NCBI GenBank assembly: GCA_963748985.1
Contig: CAVVKQ010000025.1
Location: 1-64,000, forward strand
DNA length: 64,000 nucleotides
Direction: 5' to 3'
From: RPQJ01 sp963748985
GTDB taxonomy: Bacteria > Pseudomonadota > Gammaproteobacteria > Steroidobacterales > Steroidobacteraceae
In this document: piece by piece, positions 46,053-54,758 of the stretch
Position numbering within the stretch: the stretch's first letter is position 1
Layout: every line of letters begins with the position of its first letter
Program-made: the position numbers and the translations under genes
Notes under the pieces: generated by a model
The model's input: the letters and a program-made list of their open reading frames with translations, nothing else
Told to the model about the DNA's origin: nothing
Database searches by the model: none

Positions 46053-47465
46053 TCAGACGCTGTAGTAGAGCTCGAGCTCGACCGGGTGCGTCGACATGCG
46101 CAGCCGCGTGACTTCCTGCATCTTCAGGTTGATGTAGGCATCGATCACGTCGTCCGTGAACACGCCGCCTTCCTTGAGGAACCCGCGGTCCTTGTCGAGC
46201 GCTTCGAGCGCCATGTCGAGCGAATGGCAGACGGTCGGGATGTCCTTCGCCTCCTCGGGCTCGAGGTCGTACAGGTCCTTGTCCGCCGGGTCGCCCGGGT
46301 GAATCTTGTTCTTCACGCCGTCGAGGCCCGCCATCAGCATCGCTGCAAAGCAGAGATACGGGTTCGCCGTGCTGTCCGGGAAGCGCACTTCGATGCGCCG
46401 GCCCTTCGGGTTGATGACGTGCGGGATGCGGATCGACGCCGAGCGGTTGCGCGCGGAGTACGCGAGCATCACCGGGGCTTCGAAGCCCGGCACCAGGCGC
46501 TTGTAGCTGTTGGTGCTGGCATTCGAGATCGCGTTCAGCGCCTTGGCGTGCTTGATGATGCCGCCGATGTAGTAGATCGCGATCTCGGACAGGCCGCCGT
46601 ACTTGTCGCCGGCGAAGATGTTCTTGCCATCCTTCGCGAGCGACTGGTTCACGTGCATGCCGTTGCCGTTGTCGCCCACGAGTGGCTTCGGCATGAAGGT
46701 GGCCGTCTTGCCGTATGCCGCGGCCACGTTGTGGATCGCGTACTTCAGGATCTGCACTTCGTCGGCCTTCTTTACCAGCGTATTGGCCGAGACGTTGATC
46801 TCGGCCTGGCCACCGGTGGCGACTTCGGCATGGTGCACTTCGACCTTGAGGCCAAGCTGTTCCATCGCACCACACATTGCAGTGCGCAGATCCTGGTACG
46901 TGTCGACGGGCGGGACGGGGAAGTAACCGCCCTTCACGGTCGGCCGGTGCCCGAGATTGCCGCCGTCGAGCTGCGCGCCCGAGTTCCACGCGCCCTGCGC
47001 GGAATCGACCTCGTAGAAGCAGCCGTTGATCGAGCTGCCGTGACGCACGTTGTCGAAGATGAAGAACTCGTTCTCGGGACCCCACAACGAGGCGTCGGCG
47101 ATGCCGGTCGACTTCAGGTAGGCCTCGGCGCGCTTCGCGAGCGAGCGCGGGTCGCGCTCATAGCCCTGCATCGTCGACGGCTCGACGATGTCGCAGCGCA
47201 GATTCAGCGTCGGCTCTTCGAAGAACGGATCGACGACGGCGGTGCTCGCATCCGGCATGAGGATCATGTCGGACTCCTGGATGCCCTTCCAACCGGCGAT
47301 CGACGAGCCGTCGAAACCCTTGCCGTCCTCGAAGAAGGCGTCGTCGACCATACGGTTCGGTACGGTCACGTGCTGTTCCTTGCCCTTCGTGTCGGTGAAA
47401 CGAAGGTCAACGTACTTGATTCCCTTTTCCTCGATCAGCTTGAGGACATCGGCACCGGTGCTCAT
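46053..47465 (-). CDS. glnA: Type I glutamine synthetase
   Basis: Dodecameric enzyme that makes glutamine from glutamate and ammonia. 470 residues, like E. coli (469). Signatures: FDGSSIAGWKGIQESDM, GPENEFFIFD, the ATP-binding KPLVGDNGNGMHVNQSL and RIPHVINPKGRRIEVRFPD. The adenylylation loop is present with its tyrosine (KDLYDLEPEE), so GlnE-type control is likely. AGGAGA precedes ATG 47465. A sigma-54 promoter and two NtrC sites lie upstream. Confidence 0.98.
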   Translation of the reverse strand: MSTGADVLKLIEEKGIKYVDLRFTDTKGKEQHVTVPNRMVDDAFFEDGKGFDGSSIAGWKGIQESDMILMPDASTAVVDPFFEEPTLNLRCDIVEPSTMQGYERDPRSLAKRAEAYLKSTGIADASLWGPENEFFIFDNVRHGSSINGCFYEVDSAQGAWNSGAQLDGGNLGHRPTVKGGYFPVPPVDTYQDLRTAMCGAMEQLGLKVEVHHAEVATGGQAEINVSANTLVKKADEVQILKYAIHNVAAAYGKTATFMPKPLVGDNGNGMHVNQSLAKDGKNIFAGDKYGGLSEIAIYYIGGIIKHAKALNAISNASTNSYKRLVPGFEAPVMLAYSARNRSASIRIPHVINPKGRRIEVRFPDSTANPYLCFAAMLMAGLDGVKNKIHPGDPADKDLYDLEPEEAKDIPTVCHSLDMALEALDKDRGFLKEGGVFTDDVIDAYINLKMQEVTRLRMSTHPVELELYYSV

Positions 47466-47556
47466 GGAGTCTCCTGATGAAGTCTTGCAGCGAATGGGAT
47501 GCTCGGGGTCGCTCGCCGCGACGGCCCTGAAGCGTTGTCTGAGAGCGCATTCGGAA

Positions 47557-47572
47557 TGCACCAATTATGCCA
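47557..47572 (-). promoter_or_regulatory. Sigma-54 (-24/-12) promoter of glnA
   Basis: Minus-strand TGGCATAATTGGTGCA has the invariant GG and GC separated by 10 bp, close to the TGGCAC-N5-TTGCA consensus. The start point would be near 47545, about 80 bp before the glnA ATG, like glnAp2 of enteric bacteria. Confidence 0.75.
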
Positions 47573-47636
47573 TCGCACGAAAATCGCGCAAGTTGGAGAG
47601 ATGAATACGCAGACATCCCCGTCGTGTCGAACAATA

Positions 47637-47653
47637 CGCACTTAAATAGTGCA
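47637..47653 (-). promoter_or_regulatory. NtrC-binding site, promoter-proximal
   Basis: Minus-strand TGCACTATTTAAGTGCG is a dyad matching the TGCACY-N5-RGTGCA consensus except at the last base. Its centre is about 100 bp upstream of the expected glnA start point. Confidence 0.7.
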
Positions 47654-47667
47654 TTTAGTGTGTCGTA

Positions 47668-47684
47668 AGCCCTATTCTGGTGCA
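47668..47684 (-). promoter_or_regulatory. NtrC-binding site, promoter-distal
   Basis: Minus-strand TGCACCAGAATAGGGCT keeps the left half-site TGCACCA perfectly and a weaker right half. Its centre is 31 bp from the proximal site, about three helical turns, close to the spacing of the enteric glnA enhancer. Confidence 0.6.
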
Positions 47685-47903
47685 TCTGGATCTGAGAATT
47701 TACATGCTGCACGGACGCGCCAGACAGCCTGGACAACCCGGCCGCAACGCGCGGGATACCCAGGCCCACCGCATTCCACTGGCACCGTGTTAGTGTCCGT
47801 TGCAGTTCAGGGGGTGCGAAAATACGCGTGACAACTGCCGTGAAGGGGCGGTTGGATGCGTGCGTCGATAAAAAAGACCCGCACCGATGCGGGGGAGGTC
47901 CAG

Positions 47904-49640
47904 ATGAAGATTCGCGCCCTCGATCGCCGTTCGCTGGCGATCGCTCTCGCATTCGGCGTCGCAACGGTGCTCGCCGGTTGCGGTTCCAAGTCCAAGGAAG
48001 AGCCCGACGCCACGACGGCTGCCCCGCCTGCAGCGGCACCGGCGGCGGCGCCCACTCCGATCACGGCCACGGACGTCGCCAACGCCACGTGGACCGCTGA
48101 AGCGCTCGAAGAACTGCTCGCGCCGATCGCGCTCTATCCCGATCCGGTGCTGTCGCAGGTGCTGATCGCCTCGACCAATCCGCAGGAAGTGCTCGACGCG
48201 GGCAACTGGCTCATCGCCAACGAGGGCCTCGAGGGGAAGGCGCTCGACGCCGCTGCTGCACAGATTGGCTTCACGCCGCCAATCCGCGCGTTGGTGCAGT
48301 TCCCGCAGACCATCGACATGATGTGCATGGAAATGGGTTGGACCACCGAACTGGGCCAGGCGTTCGTCGCCGACCAGGCCGGCGTGCTCGCTGCCGTGCA
48401 GCGCCTGCGCAAGCAGGCCATGGACGTCGGCAACCTGAAGTCGTCCGAGGCGATGCTGGTCGAGACGCAACAGCAGGAAGGCCAGGAAGTGGTCGTGCTG
48501 AAGCCGCCGACGCCCGAAGTGGTCTACGTGCCGACGTACGACCCGCAGGCCGTCTACGCACCGGCGCCTGCCGCGGCCGTTGCGCCCGCTGCGACGACGA
48601 CCACCACCACTACGACCGAGAAGTCGGGCCACAGCACCGGTACGCTGGTCACCACGGGCTTGCTCGCCTTCGGTGCCGGCATGCTCGTCAACGAAATCTT
48701 CGATGACGACGACGACTACCATGGTTACAACTACCCGAACTACGGTTATGGCGGCATGCCTTATTACCCGCCGTATCCGTACCGCCCGTCGTACGGCGGC
48801 GGGTACTACCCGAGCAACGGTTACAACCGCCCGCCCAACTACAACAGCGGCTTCCAGAACAACGGCAACATCTACGTCAACACTGGCGGCAACCGCCCGG
48901 GCGGCAATGGCAACAACTACTGGAACAAGTACGACGACAAGCCGCGCCCCGGCAACAACAGCAACGGTTACAACAAGGCGCGCCAGACCAGCAGCCCGAT
49001 CACGCAGGCCAAGCCGAACCGGTCGGACCTGAATGACCTCAACAAGCGCCAGCCGCGACCCATGCCGGCAGACGTCAAGCGACCCGCGTCCGACGCGACG
49101 GCCAGCAACTGGAAGGGCCAGCAGAGCTATGCCGGCAAGGACAAGCGCCCGACCTCGGCGCAGGATCGCAGCAACACGGCAACGCCCGGCTATTCCAAGC
49201 CTGGCGCCAGTGCGCGCCCCGGCGCGCAGAACAAGACGGCGCCGAAGGTGCAGGGCTCATACGCCGGCAAGGACAAGGCGAACCGTCCGTCCACTGGCTC
49301 GATGCCGGGCGCCCGGGACACGCAGAAGCCGATGCAGAAACCGGCCACGCGCGACATGCCGAAGCCCTCGCAGAAACCCTTGCCGAGCGGCGATCGCGGT
49401 TACGGCGCCGGCAATGCGCAGCGACCGTCGCCGCAACCCTCGGCCAAGCCAGCCCCGAAGAACCGTCCGTCACCCGGCATGCAGCAGGGTGGCAACAAGG
49501 CGAACAAGGGCACTGCGATGTCGGGCGCGAACAGCAACCGCGGCAGCGCGGGAGCAGCGAGCCAGCGCGGCAAGCAGAGCATGCCGCAGGGCGCCCACAG
49601 CAAGGGCGGTGGTGGTGGCGGCAAGAAGAAAGCGCGCTGA
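47904..49640 (+). CDS. DUF3300 lipoprotein with low-complexity C-terminal half
   Basis: 578 residues from ATG 47904 (GGGGGAGG just upstream). Signal with lipobox LAGC, then the DUF3300 domain (about 60-200; LEELLAPIALYPDPVLSQVLIASTNPQEVLDA, EVVYVPTYDPQAVYAP), one hydrophobic segment (GTLVTTGLLAFGAGMLVNEIF), a Tyr/Asn/Gly/Pro-rich stretch and a basic tail in which SYAGKDK appears twice. Function unknown. The adjacent DUF2950 gene is a frequent partner. The basic tail could bind polymers; that is a guess. Confidence 0.87.
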   Translation: MKIRALDRRSLAIALAFGVATVLAGCGSKSKEEPDATTAAPPAAAPAAAPTPITATDVANATWTAEALEELLAPIALYPDPVLSQVLIASTNPQEVLDAGNWLIANEGLEGKALDAAAAQIGFTPPIRALVQFPQTIDMMCMEMGWTTELGQAFVADQAGVLAAVQRLRKQAMDVGNLKSSEAMLVETQQQEGQEVVVLKPPTPEVVYVPTYDPQAVYAPAPAAAVAPAATTTTTTTTEKSGHSTGTLVTTGLLAFGAGMLVNEIFDDDDDYHGYNYPNYGYGGMPYYPPYPYRPSYGGGYYPSNGYNRPPNYNSGFQNNGNIYVNTGGNRPGGNGNNYWNKYDDKPRPGNNSNGYNKARQTSSPITQAKPNRSDLNDLNKRQPRPMPADVKRPASDATASNWKGQQSYAGKDKRPTSAQDRSNTATPGYSKPGASARPGAQNKTAPKVQGSYAGKDKANRPSTGSMPGARDTQKPMQKPATRDMPKPSQKPLPSGDRGYGAGNAQRPSPQPSAKPAPKNRPSPGMQQGGNKANKGTAMSGANSNRGSAGAASQRGKQSMPQGAHSKGGGGGGKKKAR

Positions 49641-49655
49641 GCGAGGAGCATCAAC

Positions 49656-50639
49656 ATGAAGAACACAGAACGTAAGTTCGTTCGCGCGCGTACGGCTGTA
49701 TCGCTGTTGGCGCTCGCCTTGCTGGCCGTTGGCTGTGCCGGCAAGAAGGAAGAGGCTGCCGGCTTCGCAACGCCTGAGGCCGCAGTGGCCGCGCTCGTGG
49801 CAGCATTCGAAAAAGACGACACCGCGGCGCTGGCCAGGCTGCTGGGTCCCGGGACCGAGGACCTGTTGTCTTCAGGCGACCCCGTGGCCGACAAGACGGA
49901 CCGCGCTGATTTCCTCGCGTCGTACAGATTGAAGAACTCGCTCGCAGCGGACGGCGACAAGATGGTGCTCACCGTCGGCGACAACGAGTGGCCGCTGCCG
50001 ATCCCCCTCGTGCAGCGTGACGGCAAGTGGGTCTGGGACGGCGCGGCCGGCGCGGACGAAGTGATCTACCGGCGAGTGGGCGAGAACGAGCTCGGTGCCA
50101 TCGACGTGATGTACGGCTACGTGAACGCGCAGAACGCCTACGCGTCCGAGGGGCGTGATGGCGATCCGGCGGGCATCTACGCGCTGAAGCTGCACAGCGA
50201 CGAGGGCATGCACAACGGCTTGTACTGGCCGACGGATGACGGTGAGCCGCCGAGCCCGGCCGGTCCGTTCGTCGCGGGGGCAGCGGACGAAGGTTATGCC
50301 GCAGGCAAAGGTGGTACGCCATACCACGGCTATTACTACCGCATGCTGTACGCGCAGGGAGCCAACGCCAACGGCGGCGCCCGCGAATACTTCAAGGACG
50401 GTGTGCTGACCGAAGGTTTCGCCGGAATCGCATGGCCGGCCGACTATGGCGCCAGCGGCGTGATGACCTTCATCGTCAATCACGACGGTGTGGTCTTCCA
50501 GAAAGACCTGGGCGAGGACACGGCGACGGCCGTCGAGACCATCCAGAAGTTCGATCCGGATTCGACGTGGACTGCGATTGTCCCGCCGGATCTCAGCAGT
50601 GAAGCGCCGGCAACGACCGAGGCGGCGCCGGCCTCCTGA
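49656..50639 (+). CDS. DUF2950 family lipoprotein
   Basis: 327 residues: lipoprotein signal (SLLALALLAVGC), then the DUF2950 body (TPEAAVAALVAAFEKDDTAALARLLGP, DGAAGADEVIYRRVGENELGAIDV, GTPYHGYYYRMLYAQG, FAGIAWPADYGASGVMTFIVNHDGVVFQKDLG). Function unknown. Sixteen bp after the DUF3300 gene and followed by a strong terminator, so the pair forms a two-gene operon. Confidence 0.9.
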   Translation: MKNTERKFVRARTAVSLLALALLAVGCAGKKEEAAGFATPEAAVAALVAAFEKDDTAALARLLGPGTEDLLSSGDPVADKTDRADFLASYRLKNSLAADGDKMVLTVGDNEWPLPIPLVQRDGKWVWDGAAGADEVIYRRVGENELGAIDVMYGYVNAQNAYASEGRDGDPAGIYALKLHSDEGMHNGLYWPTDDGEPPSPAGPFVAGAADEGYAAGKGGTPYHGYYYRMLYAQGANANGGAREYFKDGVLTEGFAGIAWPADYGASGVMTFIVNHDGVVFQKDLGEDTATAVETIQKFDPDSTWTAIVPPDLSSEAPATTEAAPAS

Positions 50640-50665
50640 GGTCGAGCTCCGTCCAGATCGAATCC

Positions 50666-50696
50666 ATGGGCGGCCTTCGGGCCGCCCATTTTTTTC
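50666..50696 (+). terminator. Intrinsic terminator of the DUF3300-DUF2950 operon
   Basis: ATGGGCGGCC and GGCCGCCCAT form a 10-bp stem with a stable TTCG loop, followed directly by seven T residues. Confidence 0.92.
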
Positions 50697-50837
50697 TGCG
50701 CCCCTTCGGCAGGTCACGATGACGGAACGGATTGGCCGTTGGACAATGGCCTGTCGTCCTCGACACGCTGAGCACTCAACCTCGTCTGCGTACAGGCAGG
50801 CAGTCGACGCGACGACCCGCATCGCAAGGAGAAGAAC

Positions 50838-52601
50838 GTGACTGGCATTCCCGGCGCGCAGCGCATGACCCCCTCGGAAGCTCTCGTCGAAACGCTCGCC
50901 GCCAACGGCGTCACCGACGTCTTCGGCATCGTCGGCTCGGCCTACATGGATGCCCTCGACATCTTCCCGGCCGCCGGCATCCGGTTCATTCCGGTGGCGC
51001 ACGAGCAGGGCGCAGCGCACATGGCCGATGGCTATGCCCGCGCCTCAGGTCGCCACGGTGTGTGCATCGCCCAGAACGGTCCCGGCATCACCAATTTCGT
51101 CACTGCCATCGCGGCCGCGTACTGGGCTCACTCGCCCGTGGTGTTCATTACGCCGGAGACAGGCTCGATGACGCTGGGGCTCGGCGGTTTCCAGGAAACG
51201 GAACAGCTGCCGATCTTCTCGAAAATCACCAGGTTCCAGGGTCACGTCAACAATCCGCAGCGCATGGCCGAGATCGCGGCCCGCTGCTTCGACCGCGCCA
51301 TGCTCGAGATGGGCCCGGCGCAGCTCAACATTCCGCGCGACTATTTCTACGGTGAGTGCAATGCGGTGATCGCGCCGCCGATGCGCATCGGTCGCGGGCC
51401 GGGCGATGCCAGGGCATTGGATGAAGCGGCCATGCTGCTCGCGGCGGCGAAGTTCCCCGTCATCCTGGCCGGCGGTGGCGTGATCCTCGCAGACGGCGCG
51501 CAGGAAGCCTTGCGGCTGGCCGAGATGCTGCATGCGCCGGTCTGCAACAGCTACCTGCACAATGATTCCTTCCCGGCCTCGCACCCGCTCTGGTGCGGCC
51601 CGCTCGGCTACCAGGGATCGAAGGCCGCGATGAAGCTGATTTCCCAGGCGGACGTCGTGCTCGCGCTCGGCACGCGGCTCGGCCCGTTCGGCACGCTGCC
51701 GCAGCACGGCCTCGACTACTGGCCGGCCAGCGCAAAGATCGTCCAGGTCGACGTCGACGCGAAAATGCTGGGTCTGGTCAAGCCGATCACGGTGGGCATC
51801 AATGGCGATGCGAAAGCCGCGGCGGCGGCGCTGGTCGAGCGTCTCGCCGGACGCGAGCTCGCGTGCAAAGCAAACAAGGCCGAGCGCTCGCAGCGCATCG
51901 CGGCCGAGAAGGCCGCGTGGGAGCAGGAACTCGGCGCATGGACGCACGAACGCGATCCGTTCTCGCTCGAAATCGCGAAGGATTCAAAGTTCATGCATCC
52001 CCGCCAGATGCTGCGCGAACTCGAGCGGGCGATGCCGCAAGACGCGATGGTCTCGACGGACATCGGCAACGTCTGCTCAGTCGCGAATTCCTACCTCCGT
52101 TTCGAGCAGCCGCGCTCGATGTTCGCAGCGATGAGCTTCGGCAACTGCGGCTATGCTTTTCCGGTGGCGTGCGGCGCAAGGATCGCGTCGCCCGATCGGC
52201 CGGCCATCGCGTACGTGGGCGATGGCGCGTGGGGCATCAGCCTCAACGAGCTGCTCACGTGCGCCCGCGAGAAGATCGGCGTGACGGTGGTCGTCTTCAA
52301 CAACGGCCAGTGGGGCGCCGAGAAAAAGAACCACGTCGATTTCTACTCGCGACGCTTCAATGCCGTCAATCTCGACAGCCCGAGCTGGGCGGCCGTGGCG
52401 AGGGCCTTCGGTTGCGAAGGCGTCACGGTCGACAGGTTGTCCGACGTCGGCCCTGCATTGCAGGCTTCGGTGCAGGCGCAGGCAGCGGGAAAATGCACGG
52501 TGATCGAGATGATGCTGACGCAGGAACTGGGCGATCCGTTCCGGCGTGATGCGCTGTCGAAGCCGGTGCGCCATCTCGAGAAGTACCAGGCGTACACCTG
52601 A
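50838..52601 (+). CDS. xsc: Sulfoacetaldehyde acetyltransferase
   Basis: TPP enzyme that splits sulfoacetaldehyde with phosphate to acetyl phosphate and sulfite, the key step in taurine and other C2-sulfonate breakdown. 587 residues with the Xsc-type segments FIPVAHEQGAAHMADGYARA and YWAHSPVVFITPE, and the TPP motif GDGAWGISLNELL...NN (VVVFNNGQWGAEKKNH). The start is GTG 50838, with AAGGAGAAG upstream. Genes usually near xsc (pta, taurine importers, a sulfite exporter) are not in the window, so activity on sulfoacetaldehyde rests on sequence resemblance. Confidence 0.88.
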   Translation: MTGIPGAQRMTPSEALVETLAANGVTDVFGIVGSAYMDALDIFPAAGIRFIPVAHEQGAAHMADGYARASGRHGVCIAQNGPGITNFVTAIAAAYWAHSPVVFITPETGSMTLGLGGFQETEQLPIFSKITRFQGHVNNPQRMAEIAARCFDRAMLEMGPAQLNIPRDYFYGECNAVIAPPMRIGRGPGDARALDEAAMLLAAAKFPVILAGGGVILADGAQEALRLAEMLHAPVCNSYLHNDSFPASHPLWCGPLGYQGSKAAMKLISQADVVLALGTRLGPFGTLPQHGLDYWPASAKIVQVDVDAKMLGLVKPITVGINGDAKAAAAALVERLAGRELACKANKAERSQRIAAEKAAWEQELGAWTHERDPFSLEIAKDSKFMHPRQMLRELERAMPQDAMVSTDIGNVCSVANSYLRFEQPRSMFAAMSFGNCGYAFPVACGARIASPDRPAIAYVGDGAWGISLNELLTCAREKIGVTVVVFNNGQWGAEKKNHVDFYSRRFNAVNLDSPSWAAVARAFGCEGVTVDRLSDVGPALQASVQAQAAGKCTVIEMMLTQELGDPFRRDALSKPVRHLEKYQAYT

Positions 52602-52679
52602 CGACGGACCCCGCCCTGCGGTGTGTCGGTCTACCATGCCGGATACCACGGTCATCGCGCTCCAGGTCCCGCCATCTCC

Positions 52680-54002
52680 ATGCCTGTCGACCCCAACCGC
52701 AAGAGCGGCGCCGTCCCCACCTCCCGCCTGGGACGGGCATTGCGCTTCGGCATGCTGACCGGCGAGCTTGCACTGTCCGCAGCCGTGGGCACGGCGCGGC
52801 AGCTGTCGACCGGCAAGCCCGTCGACCTGGCAGCTTCGCTGCTCACCCCGGGCAATGCGGAAATGCTGGCGCGCAGGCTCGCGGTGCTGCGTGGACCCGC
52901 CATGAAACTCGGGCAGCTGATTTCGATGTCGGGCGAAGAACTCGTGCCCGAAGAGTTCCGCCGCGCACTCGACGTGCTGCGTTCACAAGGCTACTCGATG
53001 CCCGACAGCCAGCTGCGTCGCGTGCTGGGCCGCGAATATGGCAAGGGCTGGCAGCAGCGGTTCGCGCACTTCGATTTCGATCCGGTCGCGGCGGCCTCCA
53101 TTGGCCAGATCCATCGCGCGCGGAAACCCGGCGGCCGCGAACTCGCACTCAAGATCCAGTATCCCGGCGTGGCACGCAGCGTGGACAGCGACGTCGACAA
53201 CCTCGCGACGTTGCTGCGACGCCTTGGCTTCCTGCCACTGCAGCTCGACGTACCCGCGCTCGCGCGCGAGGCCAAGCGCCAGCTCAAGCTCGAGACGGAT
53301 TACGAGAGCGAGGCCCGCAACCTCGAACGTTACCGCAAGCTGGTCGCTGTCATGCCCGAGGTCGTCGTGCCGCGCGTCGATCGCACGCTCACGACGCGGC
53401 ACGTGCTGGCGATGGACTGGATCGAGGGTGAACCGCTGGAAGCACTGGCGAGCGAGGCCGTGCCGCAGGCGCGGCGCAACGCCGCCGCACGCACGCTGTA
53501 CGAGCTGATGTTCCGCGAACTGTTCGAGTTCCGCTTCGTGCAGACCGACCCCAACTTCGCGAACTACCTCTACCTGCCGGCGACGCAGCAGGTGGCGTTG
53601 CTCGACCTGGGCTCCGCCGGCGAGTTTCCGGCCACGCTGGTTGCCAGCTACCGCGACGCGTGCCGCGCCATGCTCGCCGGCAACGACGTTGCCCTGCGCG
53701 AGGCCATGTTCGCGATCGGCTACGCCCACCCGGACGATCCCGAAGCCATGATCCGCAATGCTGCGGACATCATCCGGCTCGCCTGCGAGCCGCTCGTGCA
53801 CCACGGGCCTTACGATTTTGCCGCGTCGGGCCTCGCGGTTCGCGCGCGCGACCTCGGCCTCGCCGTCGCATTCGGCAAGGGTTTGCGCTCACCGCCACCC
53901 GCAACGATGTTCCTGCACCGCAAGCTGATCGGCACGTTCCTGATCTGCGCGAAATTGCGGGCGCGCGTGAACGTGCACGCCATCATCGAAAGATTCATCT
54001 GA
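52680..54002 (+). CDS. ABC1/AarF (UbiB-like) atypical kinase family protein
   Basis: 440 residues. The family motif KxGQ (GPAMKLGQLISMSGEELVPEEF) and the alanine-rich loop AAASIGQIHRA are followed by the lysine strand ALKIQYPG, DPNFANYL (for DPHPGN) and LLDLGSAGE (for DFG). Such proteins bind ATP and act in ubiquinone or other lipid biosynthesis. The ATG at 52680 is preferred because the longer frame from 52623 adds an unrelated extension. This one resembles stand-alone AarF homologues and not UbiB itself, which has C-terminal membrane helices. Confidence 0.88.
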   Translation: MPVDPNRKSGAVPTSRLGRALRFGMLTGELALSAAVGTARQLSTGKPVDLAASLLTPGNAEMLARRLAVLRGPAMKLGQLISMSGEELVPEEFRRALDVLRSQGYSMPDSQLRRVLGREYGKGWQQRFAHFDFDPVAAASIGQIHRARKPGGRELALKIQYPGVARSVDSDVDNLATLLRRLGFLPLQLDVPALAREAKRQLKLETDYESEARNLERYRKLVAVMPEVVVPRVDRTLTTRHVLAMDWIEGEPLEALASEAVPQARRNAAARTLYELMFRELFEFRFVQTDPNFANYLYLPATQQVALLDLGSAGEFPATLVASYRDACRAMLAGNDVALREAMFAIGYAHPDDPEAMIRNAADIIRLACEPLVHHGPYDFAASGLAVRARDLGLAVAFGKGLRSPPPATMFLHRKLIGTFLICAKLRARVNVHAIIERFI

Positions 54003-54008
54003 CCCCTG

Positions 54009-54653
54009 CTACTGGTCGGCGACCGGCCGGAACAGTTTTCTTGCGGTTCGTCCCACCATGCGGCACACCACGGCGTCGAACGCGCCGCCGACCACGCCGC
54101 CGACGACGGGAATCGCTTTCGGAAACTGCGCGAGGCCACGCTGACCGGCCTTGGTCAGCAACTGCAGGCCGATCCGCTTGTTGATCTCGACCAGGGCACG
54201 GCCGGGCACCTGCTTCATCGCCGACTGGGGCAGTTTCGAGCCCAGGTTGAGGCCAAGGTCCGACATGGCTTGCTTCGCAACGTCACCGGCAAGACTGAGC
54301 AGAATCAGTGTTCGAACACGCTCCTCGGCGAGGTCGTGCCCGTAGATCTTCGCGATCGCGCCGGCCATGCGCGCCTGGATGAGCCAGGACGCCCCGAGCG
54401 CCGACGGCACGCCAACCGGCAACGTGACGATGCCACCGAGTCCGGTGATGAACCCGGTCGTGAAGTTCTTGGTCATCTCCCACTTGATCAGCGCAGCCAC
54501 GCGCTCGTCGTTGCTGTCGAAGTCACGATCGATCAGGTACTCATCGGCCAGGTTCGTGGCGCTCGACAGCGGCGGGAACCCCCCCAGCCCCTTGTCCAGC
54601 AGGTAATTCACCAGCTTGCCGGCGGATTCGTCGTTCGGAATTTTTGCCGTCAT
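54009..54653 (-). CDS. EcsC family protein
   Basis: 214 residues with the EcsC-like pattern of amphipathic helices and glycine-rich hydrophobic segments (GFITGLGGIVTLPVGVPSALGASWLIQARMAGAIAKIYGHD, AIPVVGGVVGGAFDAVVCRMVGRTAR). The function of the family is unclear. Convergent with the ABC1 gene, 6 bp apart. Confidence 0.88.
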   Translation of the reverse strand: MTAKIPNDESAGKLVNYLLDKGLGGFPPLSSATNLADEYLIDRDFDSNDERVAALIKWEMTKNFTTGFITGLGGIVTLPVGVPSALGASWLIQARMAGAIAKIYGHDLAEERVRTLILLSLAGDVAKQAMSDLGLNLGSKLPQSAMKQVPGRALVEINKRIGLQLLTKAGQRGLAQFPKAIPVVGGVVGGAFDAVVCRMVGRTARKLFRPVADQ

Positions 54654-54758
54654 CGGGTACGTCTCGTTGGGCTATCGACGCGCGTCTTCCGTAGCCGCAT
54701 GCTAGAACGGAGCGGCCAGTGGTCCTCGCCATGATCGCAGGACTCGAGGGGAGGTTGC

